Part shown: positions 54,551-61,793 of the stretch, piece by piece
Numbering within the stretch: position 1 is the first letter of the stretch
Layout: each line of letters begins with the position of its first letter
DNA from: an uncultured Acidimicrobiaceae bacterium
Lineage (GTDB): Bacteria > Actinomycetota > Acidimicrobiia > Spongiisociales > UBA5794
DNA: 61,793 nt
Assembly: GCA_947258985.1 (NCBI GenBank)
Contig: CAMYKI010000011.1
Location: 1-61,793 of the forward strand
Reading direction: 5' to 3'
Program-made: the position numbers and the translations under genes
Notes under the pieces: model-generated
The model's input: the letters and a program-made list of their open reading frames with translations, nothing else
Database searches by the model: none
What the model was told of the DNA's origin: nothing

Positions 54551-54994
54551 CTAGGAATCGTCCGATGACTTGAAGTCGTCGGCGGACGGCATCTCGAGAC
54601 CTTCATCTTTCATGGTGCCAAAGGCGCCGTAGGCTACGGCCGCCGCTGAAACGAGCCCAACAAAGAGTCCGTATTTCACCAGGCTGGTTTCGGTGATCCA
54701 CCTCAGGAGGACAAAGACCACACCGACGGCGGCAAGGATCAGTGCGAACTGCTCCGCCTCGAGGTTTCCAACCCTGACGTTGGAGACATCCAGCGCCTTG
54801 AGGACGAGGATCACGGCACCGGCGATCGCCAGCAACATGCCTGCCCAGGCGAAGAATCCGGAATCAAAGGCTCCGATGTTGGCTCCGATCCCGCCAAAGC
54901 TGAATCCATACCACGGCAGGAAGAGCGAGATGATGGCCAGAACACCGCCGCCCATGGCGATCTTCTGATTCTGGCTTAGCTTGCTGAAGTCCAT
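54551..54994 (-). CDS. Four-TM membrane protein of unknown function
   Basis: The 147-aa product starts MDFSKLSQNQKIAMGGG and has four hydrophobic segments at about 12-28, 45-65, 82-98 and 107-125. The charged C-terminus ends in DDFKSSDDS. This resembles small actinobacterial membrane proteins with an LPWYGF motif; no function is known. Confidence 0.75.
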   Translation of the reverse strand: MDFSKLSQNQKIAMGGGVLAIISLFLPWYGFSFGGIGANIGAFDSGFFAWAGMLLAIAGAVILVLKALDVSNVRVGNLEAEQFALILAAVGVVFVLLRWITETSLVKYGLFVGLVSAAAVAYGAFGTMKDEGLEMPSADDFKSSDDS

Positions 54995-55101
54995 TTGGCT
55001 CCCCTCGAAGCGCGGCTGCGTGTCTCGCAGCGGGGTTGTCTCGCGCCGAGAGTAGCGGCCGATTCCGCTCGTTTGTCGGATTCTTGACCTGACCGCGGTG
55101 T

Positions 55102-55192
55102 CTAGTTCGTTGGGACTAGTTAGGTCTAGTTACTTCACCTAGAGCATCAATGGTTACCGGCTGTATTTGATTGTCGGCGGTTTAAGCCGACA
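55102..55192. promoter_or_regulatory. CTAGTT repeats and hairpin upstream of the kinase gene
   Basis: CTAGTT occurs at 55102, 55116 and 55126 (spacings 14 and 10). A hairpin TGTCGGC/GCCGACA with loop GGTTTAA (55172-55192) ends 8 nt before the kinase ATG, over the expected ribosome-binding site. Both are candidates for regulation of the gene. Confidence 0.4.
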
Positions 55193-55200
55193 GAGACCAC

Positions 55201-56664
55201 ATGGATGAAGGACGCAGAATTGGGCTGCGTGGTGCACGCAGCGGTCGTGCGCGTCGTGGTGGTGGCGTGTGGGTTGTGGTGTCTGCTGTGGGTGGGACGT
55301 TGTTGGTTGTGTCGGCGATTGTGTTTGTGGTGTCTGCTGGTTCTCGGGGGTTGACGTTGCATGCGGAGGCGGTGCATGTGGCGGATGAGACGTTGCGGGT
55401 GGCGACGGTGGCTCGGGCTCAGGTTGCGATGTCGAATCATTTTGCGTCGATTGAGCGTGAGTTGGGGGTTTCGGTTGATGATCAGTTGTTGGTGTCTGGG
55501 GAGCAAGCGCGTTCCGCTCTGGGGTTGATGGCCGACGGTATTGAGCAGTTGGGGCTCTCTGGTGGTGAAGTAAGTGTGGAGCTGGCGGCTGCTTTTGCTG
55601 AGTTTGATGCGTTGTCGTTGGAAGTACTCAGTTTGATTGAGTCGGGTAGGTCGCTTGAGGCGGATGTGATTGTTGCTGAGCGTCTGGAGGGGCCGTATGC
55701 GGCGGCGTTTGGGTTGCTGCAGTCGGAGAGGGATCGGCAGTTGGCTGAGGTGGCGGCTTCTGATGAGTCGATGGCGCGGTTGGGTGATGTGGCTCAGGTT
55801 TTGTTAGTGCTCTTGATTCCGGGGGGGATGATCCTGATCTATCGCGAGTTGACTCTTCGGATGCATCGTCAGGCTGAGTTGAAGATGCGTTTGGAGGCGG
55901 AGCGTGCGGTGGGGAAGGTTCGTGAGGATTTTGTGGCCAATGCGTCTCACGAGCTTCGGACGCCGTTGACGATTGTTTATGGGATGGCTCAGGTGATCGA
56001 GGACCATCCCGAAGCCACTCCTGATGTCAAGGAGTTGGCGGTTTCGATTGTGAATGAGGCAGAGGATCTGCACCGCATGGTCGAAGACCTACTCACCACC
56101 AGCCAGTTGGATGCGGATGCGTTGAAGTATGTGATCGAGGATGTGTCCACGAGTGCTGAGGTGGTTGAGGTTGTTGCTCCAATGGTGCGCAGTGGTGGGG
56201 TGATTGAGACTGATGTGGAAGAAGCATCAGTGGCGGTTGATCGGATGCGGCAACGCCAAGTCCTGAGAAACCTGATCTCCAACGCTAGGAAGTATGGGGG
56301 ACCTGAACTGCGGTTGTCTGGTCGGGTGTTGGGTGGTTCGTATCAGTGGACGTTGGCTGACAACGGTAAGGGTGTGCCGGCTGAAATAGAAGAACGACTC
56401 TTTCAGAGGTTCGTGCATCGGGGGAGCCTGGTTACTGCCCCTGGTGGCGTCGGTATCGGCTTGTCGATTGTCAGGGCGTTGGTTGAGGGTATGGGCGGCT
56501 CCATCGGCTACTCCCGCACCGATGGTTGGACCCAATTCCTTGTCACCGTACCGCTGGCCGATACCCAACACCTCCACCACAGTCCAATCGATGAAGCCCA
56601 ACAACAAGGCCAAGCCACCACCCACGCCGCCTCCATCTTGGGACAAGGAGCCCATGTCCCCTAA
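55201..56664 (+). CDS. Membrane sensor histidine kinase
   Basis: The 487-aa product has membrane segments at about 25-47 and 200-220 framing a ~150-residue extracellular helical sensor, then HisKA with the phosphoacceptor His in DFVANASHELRTPLT near 250, and an HATPase_c domain: NLISNARKYGG (N box), LADNGKGVP (G1) and GVGIGLSIVRAL (G2) near 360-425. There is no partner response regulator next to it. The first 900 bases are rich in T and G (TTG, GTT, GTG codons), unlike the GC-rich neighbours, which hints at different origin. Confidence 0.9.
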   Translation: MDEGRRIGLRGARSGRARRGGGVWVVVSAVGGTLLVVSAIVFVVSAGSRGLTLHAEAVHVADETLRVATVARAQVAMSNHFASIERELGVSVDDQLLVSGEQARSALGLMADGIEQLGLSGGEVSVELAAAFAEFDALSLEVLSLIESGRSLEADVIVAERLEGPYAAAFGLLQSERDRQLAEVAASDESMARLGDVAQVLLVLLIPGGMILIYRELTLRMHRQAELKMRLEAERAVGKVREDFVANASHELRTPLTIVYGMAQVIEDHPEATPDVKELAVSIVNEAEDLHRMVEDLLTTSQLDADALKYVIEDVSTSAEVVEVVAPMVRSGGVIETDVEEASVAVDRMRQRQVLRNLISNARKYGGPELRLSGRVLGGSYQWTLADNGKGVPAEIEERLFQRFVHRGSLVTAPGGVGIGLSIVRALVEGMGGSIGYSRTDGWTQFLVTVPLADTQHLHHSPIDEAQQQGQATTHAASILGQGAHVP

Positions 56665-56687
56665 CCCCCCTGTAACGCGGTCATGCC

Positions 56688-56709
56688 AAGCCCGGAAACA
56701 GCCGGGCTT
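56688..56709 (+). terminator. Hairpin after the kinase gene
   Basis: AAGCCCGG/CCGGGCTT stem with loop AAACAG and a short TT tail, 24 nt after the stop. Confidence 0.6.
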
Positions 56710-56752
56710 TCAACGCGTCGTGGGGCGGGCAGGAACGAGTTGGGGATAGTCA

Positions 56753-59700
56753 ATGAACCAGCGCCCTCCCCACCTACTTCCGGGCCAGAGTCCCCAACGT
56801 CAAGCTCAACTGCTGGCTGAGTCGCCGCTCGAGTCGTGGCATCACGAGGTGGCCCAGGGCGGCGTGTTCTCGGCCGACAAGCTGGCGGCTCTGTTCCTGG
56901 TGCTTGGTCTCGTCTTTTCCCAGATTGGCTTCATCGCAACGCCGGCGGCTGAGGCGGCCGTCCCCGTCGCTGTCGCCGACGCCTACGTCGTTGATGAAGG
57001 CGGATCGCTGAGCACGGTCGGTGGGACGTGGCACCTTGCAGACTGGCGCCTCCGCCGGCCGATCACGTTCAGCAACGCCGGACGCTCGCAGCTCGACGAC
57101 TTCCCGGTTCTGGTGCGGCTCGACCCGGCGGACATTGACTACACCCGAACGCAAGGCTCCGGCGAGGACCTGCGTTTCGTGGATGCCGACGGGACACCGC
57201 TCGACTACGAGATCGAGGACTGGAACTCCGGCAGTGTGTCGTACGCTTGGGTCCGGGTACCCCAGATCGATGCCGGGTCGACGACAGACTCGATCTGGAT
57301 GTACTACGACAACGACTCGGTCGGCCATGCGCAGGACTCGTCAGGCGTGTGGAGCAACGGCTACGTCGGTGTCTGGCACATGAATCAAGACCCTGGTGCC
57401 TCGCAGATCCTCGATTCCACCTCGTTCCTGAACCACGGTGCTCCCAACAACATGGATGCTTCCAATCTGCAGCCCGGAGCGATTGGTGGTGGACTCTCGT
57501 TCCCGGGTGTCGTCCCCAACCCCGACTACATCCGGATCCCGAGCGACGGCGCCGACGAACTGTCGATCACCGGGACGGAACTCACGTTGGAGGCGTGGGC
57601 CCAGCAAACGGGTGACAACGGCATGTGGAGCATCATCGTCGGTCGCCAGTTGGGAACCGGTGGCGGCGACAGCTTTGCGCTGTTTGGTGATCAGTCCAAT
57701 CCGGATCGGCTGAGCATCGTGGGTCCCGATAATATGACAGGCAACGCGGGGTCTCTACCCCTCGACCAATGGCGCTATGTTGCCGGCGTCCGCGACGGAA
57801 CCAACCTCACCCTGTACTCCGAGGGATTACAGGTAGGGCAATTCACGGGTTTGGGGAGCACGATCTCGACCGACGCCAACGACGTGACGATCGGCGCAGA
57901 AGAAAACGACGGTACCGCCAATCCAACCGAAGCCTGGTTGGGGATGCTCGACGAAGTCCGCATCTCCAACATCTCTCGATCGGTCGACTGGATCGCCGCC
58001 CAGAACGCCTCGATGACCGATTCCTTCGCTACCTACGGAACCGAGGAGGAGGCCGGCGTTCTCGCCAATGACACCGACCCGGAGTCAGACCCGCTCACGG
58101 CGTCGCTCGTCGGTAGCCCGAGCCACGCCGCGTCGTTCACGTTGAATGCGGACGGTTCCTTCGATTACACGCCTGCTGCCGGCATGAGTGGCACGGACTC
58201 CTTCACCTACGTCGCCAACGACGGAACCGGCGACTCGAATGTGGCAATAGTGACGATCACCGTCACAGCCACGGGGCCGAACAGCCCGCCTGAGGCCGTA
58301 GACGATCCTTCGGCGAGCACTGACCAAGACATCGCCGCTGTGGTCGACGTCCTCGGCAACGACTCCGATCCGGACACTGACCCCCTCACCATCTCCGCGG
58401 TGGCACAGGGAAGCAACGGATCGGTCGTCAACAACGGCAGCGACGTGACCTACACGCCTGATGCAGGCTGGACCGGCGTCGATTCATTCACGTACGAAGC
58501 ATCCGACTCGAACGGCGGATTCGATACCGCCACCGTAACCCTGACGGTATCCCCACCGGCTAGTTACTCAATCTCCGGAACCGTCTTCGAGGACATCGCC
58601 GGCGACGTCCTCAACGACGGGACTATCGGCGACGCCAACAACCCAGGTGCTGTTGGTGTGGACGTGTACCTCTACGAGGACACGAACACCAACACCATCC
58701 TCGACGTGGGTACGGACACGCTGGTAGCCGGACCCGTAGTCACCAACTCGTCCGGGGTCTATTCGTTCTCCGGGCTCGCCGATCTCGCCGACTACTTCGT
58801 ACGCGTCGACTCCACGACCGTGCCCTCCTCTCAGGATCCGACTGCCCTACAGGGTGACCTGTGGGCCGAACAGACCTACGCCCCGGCCGACACCTGGTGC
58901 GCCGACGGAACGGGCGGCGCCGCCCAACGCGGGTCGGCTGGTCCGTGCTACGGAGGCCGCGACGCAGGCGTCTCCGATAGTGGGTCTGCTCCCGAGCACT
59001 ACACCATGGTCGCTATCTCTGGAGCCAGCGCGACGGGCGTCGACTACGGGTTCTCACACAACATCGTGGTCAACACGCTTGCGGGCGATGGAACCGACCA
59101 CGATCTCGGTGCCAACCGGACGGTGCAGGGTTCGTTGCGCCAGTTCATCGACAGCGCCAACGTCATTGCGGGTGACAACACGATGCGGTTCGTGCCGGCC
59201 GTGCCCGCCAACGACGGGACGTGGTGGGAGGTCTCGGTGACGAACCCGCTACCGGCGGTGACCGATTCGGGCGCGACGATCGACGGAACGGCACACGAGT
59301 TCAGCGACGGGGCAACGTTGCGGAACACCAACACGGGTTTCCTCGGTGCCAACGCCGGAGGCGGAGTGAATGTCGGAGTCGACGGCGTCCCGCTTCCTCA
59401 GGTCGACGCTCCCGAGCTGGAGATCCAGGGAGACCAGACCGCCCCGTCGCCTCCGCAGACGGGTTTCGTGATCCAGGCCGATTCCACCACCGTTCGGCGC
59501 CTTGCGATCTACGGATTCGGTGACCACACCACTGCTGGGACCGACGCCAACATCCAGGTTGGCCCAAGCGGAGGCCCTGTCTTCGAAGGGATCGTGATCG
59601 AGCAGAACGTCATCGGTTCGGCAGCAGACGGCTTCGTCGATCCCGGCTTGGCAGTCCGCACCGACGGTAACAACGTCCACGTGACCGACGCCATCTCCGG

Positions 59701-61793
59701 TGGAGCGGGCCAAGAGAATCGGATCCGGGACAACCTGATCGGCTTCACCTACTACAACGGCGTCATGATCATCACCAATACCGGGGGATGGCTCGTGACG
59801 GGCAACGAGATCCGTGCCGCCGGACTCGACAACGCCTCCGGCCCCTACATGGACACGTTGGCATTCGAAGGCACAACGAGTTCCGGCCATTCGGCGATCG
59901 GCAACCTCATCACCCAGACAGGCGGACCGGGAATCGACACCTGGCGGAGTCCCGGCGGCAACACCATCGAGAACAACGACCTCGTCCAGAACGGTTCCGG
60001 CGGAGCCGAGACGGCCGGCCTGCGGATATTCGGCACCGGCAGCACCGTGTCCAAGAACGTGATCACCAACAACACGGGACCGGGAGTCATCGTGGTCGGC
60101 GAACGTCCCGTCACCGTACCCACGTGGTCGGCAGCTACCGGGAACCTCATCAGCCAGAACCAGTTCGGCACGAACACGGGGATCGCAATTGACCTGGTCG
60201 AGTCCTCGGATCTCCAAGCTCCGCATGGCCAGGGCGATGGGGTAACCCTCGCCGCCGGCACTCTCGCCACCACCGGCAACAACGGCGTCGACGCTCCTGT
60301 GATCGCGACTGCGACGACAGCGCTGGTTTCCGGCACGACGTGCGCCAACTGCGATGTTGAGGTCTATCGGGCAGTTGCTGGTGCTGGCGATGATTCGGGT
60401 GGTACCAACTACGGCGAGGGCGTGGAGTTCCTAGGCACGGCCAACGCCGACGGATCCGGCGACTGGACGCTGACCGGGATCACGGCGCTGTCAACCGGTG
60501 ATGAGATCTCGGCGATCACCATCGACGGCTCGAATACATCGGAGTTCGCCGCGAACGTCGCTGCGGGCTGCGCCGATTCCGACACGGACGGGCTATGCGA
60601 CCTCGAAGAGGATGCCAACACCGATGCCGACAACGACCCGGCTACTAGCCCCGGCCCCAACACCGACGGCGACGCCAACCCGAACTACCTCGACGCCGAC
60701 GACGATGGGGACGGCACCGCGACGGCGTCGGAGAACGCCGACCCCAATGGCGATGGCGATCCTCGCGATGCCCGGGACTCCGACCAAGACGGCCAGTCGG
60801 ACTACCTCGATCTCCCAACCGGCGCCTCCACCGGCCTGGTTGGCTCCGAGCAGAAGATCTCCCATCTCGAAGGCGGCCTTCCAGCCGTCCTGGGTGACGG
60901 CGACCGATTCGGCAGTGGCGCCGTGTCGATTGGGGACCTCGATGGTGATGGCAACAATGACCTCGCGGTCGGTGCGCTCTTCGACGATGATGGCGGGACC
61001 GACCGGGGCGCGGTCTACATCCTCTTTCTGAACGCCAACGGATCGGTCGACAGGGAACAGAAGATCTCTTCCACCACCGGTGGCCTCACCGGACCCCTTG
61101 ACAACAGCGATTACTTTGGCGCCGATGTCGCGTCGGTCGGTGATGTCGACGGCGACGGCATCAACGACCTCGGGGTCGGCTCGTATTTCGACGATAACGG
61201 TGGCGGAGATCGCGGCGCGGTCTACGTTCTCTTTCTCAACACCGACGGCACCGTGAAGAGCGAACAGAAGATCTCTTCGGACACCGGTGGCTTCACCGGA
61301 CCCCTTGGCGACAACGACCAGTTTGGACGATCGGTGAGCGGTATCGGTGATCTCGACGGTGACGGCGTCAACGACATTGCGGTCGGCGCCAACTACGACG
61401 ACGACGGCGGAACCGACCACGGTGCCGTCTACGTTCTCTTTCTCAACACCGACGGCACCGTCAAGGGAGAACAGAAGATCTCCGACACCCAGGGCGGCTT
61501 CGGCGGCATCCTCGACGATGTCGATTACTTCGGCCGAACTGTGGCAGGGATCGGTGACGTCGACGGCGACGGCGCCGAGGACATAGCCGTTGGCGCCTTT
61601 CGCGACGATGACGGCGGCGCCGACCGCGGTGCCGTCTACGTTCTCTTCCTCAACGCCAACGGCACGGTAAAAGGAGAGCAGAAGATCTCCTCCACCACCG
61701 GTGGCCTCACCGGACCCCTTGACGACCTCGATCGGTTCGGGACTTCGGTCGCTGGTCTTGGAGACGTGGACTCAGACGGCGTCGTCGACATTG
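56753..61793 (+). CDS. Giant secreted multidomain adhesin-like protein, 3' end outside window
   Basis: I read one uninterrupted frame of 1680 codons from ATG 56753 to the window end. A membrane/signal segment is near residues 43-68 (LAALFLVLGLVFSQIGF). Then come a DUF2341-like region (~85-190), a LamG/concanavalin-like domain (~195-420), two cadherin-like Big_9 repeats (~430-600), an SdrD-B-like domain (~605-690), a parallel beta-helix-like region (~770-1150), an acidic thrombospondin-3-like stretch (~1270-1350) and FG-GAP repeats from ~1360. Such proteins are surface or exported adhesins/binding proteins; the ligand is unknown. Confidence 0.85.
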   Translation, partial: MNQRPPHLLPGQSPQRQAQLLAESPLESWHHEVAQGGVFSADKLAALFLVLGLVFSQIGFIATPAAEAAVPVAVADAYVVDEGGSLSTVGGTWHLADWRLRRPITFSNAGRSQLDDFPVLVRLDPADIDYTRTQGSGEDLRFVDADGTPLDYEIEDWNSGSVSYAWVRVPQIDAGSTTDSIWMYYDNDSVGHAQDSSGVWSNGYVGVWHMNQDPGASQILDSTSFLNHGAPNNMDASNLQPGAIGGGLSFPGVVPNPDYIRIPSDGADELSITGTELTLEAWAQQTGDNGMWSIIVGRQLGTGGGDSFALFGDQSNPDRLSIVGPDNMTGNAGSLPLDQWRYVAGVRDGTNLTLYSEGLQVGQFTGLGSTISTDANDVTIGAEENDGTANPTEAWLGMLDEVRISNISRSVDWIAAQNASMTDSFATYGTEEEAGVLANDTDPESDPLTASLVGSPSHAASFTLNADGSFDYTPAAGMSGTDSFTYVANDGTGDSNVAIVTITVTATGPNSPPEAVDDPSASTDQDIAAVVDVLGNDSDPDTDPLTISAVAQGSNGSVVNNGSDVTYTPDAGWTGVDSFTYEASDSNGGFDTATVTLTVSPPASYSISGTVFEDIAGDVLNDGTIGDANNPGAVGVDVYLYEDTNTNTILDVGTDTLVAGPVVTNSSGVYSFSGLADLADYFVRVDSTTVPSSQDPTALQGDLWAEQTYAPADTWCADGTGGAAQRGSAGPCYGGRDAGVSDSGSAPEHYTMVAISGASATGVDYGFSHNIVVNTLAGDGTDHDLGANRTVQGSLRQFIDSANVIAGDNTMRFVPAVPANDGTWWEVSVTNPLPAVTDSGATIDGTAHEFSDGATLRNTNTGFLGANAGGGVNVGVDGVPLPQVDAPELEIQGDQTAPSPPQTGFVIQADSTTVRRLAIYGFGDHTTAGTDANIQVGPSGGPVFEGIVIEQNVIGSAADGFVDPGLAVRTDGNNVHVTDAISGGAGQENRIRDNLIGFTYYNGVMIITNTGGWLVTGNEIRAAGLDNASGPYMDTLAFEGTTSSGHSAIGNLITQTGGPGIDTWRSPGGNTIENNDLVQNGSGGAETAGLRIFGTGSTVSKNVITNNTGPGVIVVGERPVTVPTWSAATGNLISQNQFGTNTGIAIDLVESSDLQAPHGQGDGVTLAAGTLATTGNNGVDAPVIATATTALVSGTTCANCDVEVYRAVAGAGDDSGGTNYGEGVEFLGTANADGSGDWTLTGITALSTGDEISAITIDGSNTSEFAANVAAGCADSDTDGLCDLEEDANTDADNDPATSPGPNTDGDANPNYLDADDDGDGTATASENADPNGDGDPRDARDSDQDGQSDYLDLPTGASTGLVGSEQKISHLEGGLPAVLGDGDRFGSGAVSIGDLDGDGNNDLAVGALFDDDGGTDRGAVYILFLNANGSVDREQKISSTTGGLTGPLDNSDYFGADVASVGDVDGDGINDLGVGSYFDDNGGGDRGAVYVLFLNTDGTVKSEQKISSDTGGFTGPLGDNDQFGRSVSGIGDLDGDGVNDIAVGANYDDDGGTDHGAVYVLFLNTDGTVKGEQKISDTQGGFGGILDDVDYFGRTVAGIGDVDGDGAEDIAVGAFRDDDGGADRGAVYVLFLNANGTVKGEQKISSTTGGLTGPLDDLDRFGTSVAGLGDVDSDGVVDI
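60848..61793 (+). repeat. 207-bp tandem FG-GAP repeats
   Basis: GARCAGAAGATCTC recurs at 60848, 61055, 61262, 61469 and 61676, an exact 207-bp (69-codon) period. Each unit encodes EQKIS...FG...GDVDGDGxxDIAVGA...GAVYVLFLN, a calcium-binding beta-propeller blade. The array runs past the window. Confidence 0.93.

Noticed and set aside
55172..55192. Riboswitch upstream of the sensor kinase
   Set aside because: Only one short hairpin is present; no known aptamer core can be recognised.

Overview
The window is high-GC bacterial DNA carrying a standard bacterial housekeeping set: leuS, comEA/comEC, holA, greA, rpsT, lepA, hemW, hrcA-dnaJ, rsmE, phoH, pgpH, ybeY, era, recO, uppS, glyS, dnaG, rpoD. 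A BldD-like regulator, nSTAND/WD40 proteins with a BTAD activator domain, and Thr-rich linkers of the TTTTT/PPE type all point to Actinomycetota. A deep lineage such as Acidimicrobiia is my inference and would need a marker-gene tree.

Layout. 1-4.8 kb: end of a TPR protein, an N-terminally truncated CoxD/MoxR-like ATPase with its CoxE-like VWA partner, a single-domain response regulator, an M23-like peptidase, then nadD-rsfS and tRNA-Ala(GGC). 4.8-10.6 kb: a 5.7-kb integrative element inserted in tRNA-Ala. It is bounded by 48-bp direct repeats of the tRNA 3' half and carries a tyrosine integrase, a 42-aa Ser/Thr/Cys-ending peptide gene coupled to a SEC-C zinc-motif gene, three secreted/lipoprotein genes of unknown function and a toxin-antitoxin-like pair. 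A dead integrase end lies just past the right repeat, so a related element was inserted here earlier. 11.1-18.1 kb: a 1448-aa BTAD-nSTAND-TM-WD40 protein, a lipoprotein and a decayed duplicate of it, and a winged-helix protein. 18.2-26.7 kb: a DUF4332-like protein, leuS, a small metalloprotease-like protein, a CPBP protease, comEA, comEC and holA. 26.7-28.6 kb: an AbiEi-like protein, a 36-bp tandem repeat array, greA and rpsT.

28.7-44.8 kb is almost entirely forward-transcribed housekeeping genes, many joined by ATGA/GTGA-type stop-start overlaps. lepA-hemW is followed by a CIRCE operator and hrcA-dnaJ-rsmE, then a BldD-like regulator and phoH-pgpH-ybeY-corC-era-recO-uppS, then glyS and a methyltransferase. 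44.8-50.1 kb: a membrane-anchored unknown protein, an Lrp/AsnC regulator, an unannotated promoter-to-terminator unit that looks like a ~170-nt structured RNA, dnaG-rpoD and tRNA-Asn(GTT). 50.2-54.5 kb: a TauE/SafE permease, a PabB-PabC fusion, trmL, a thioesterase and a GNAT enzyme. 55-61.8 kb: a sensor kinase with unusual base composition, and a giant secreted multidomain protein (at least 1680 codons, running off the window) that ends in exact 207-bp FG-GAP repeats.

The parts most worth a second look are the tRNA-Ala element with its small-peptide/SEC-C unit, the candidate RNA upstream of dnaG, the 36-bp repeat family, the decayed lipoprotein duplicate and the nested-domain giant protein. 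Functions are read from motifs by eye; no database search was run.
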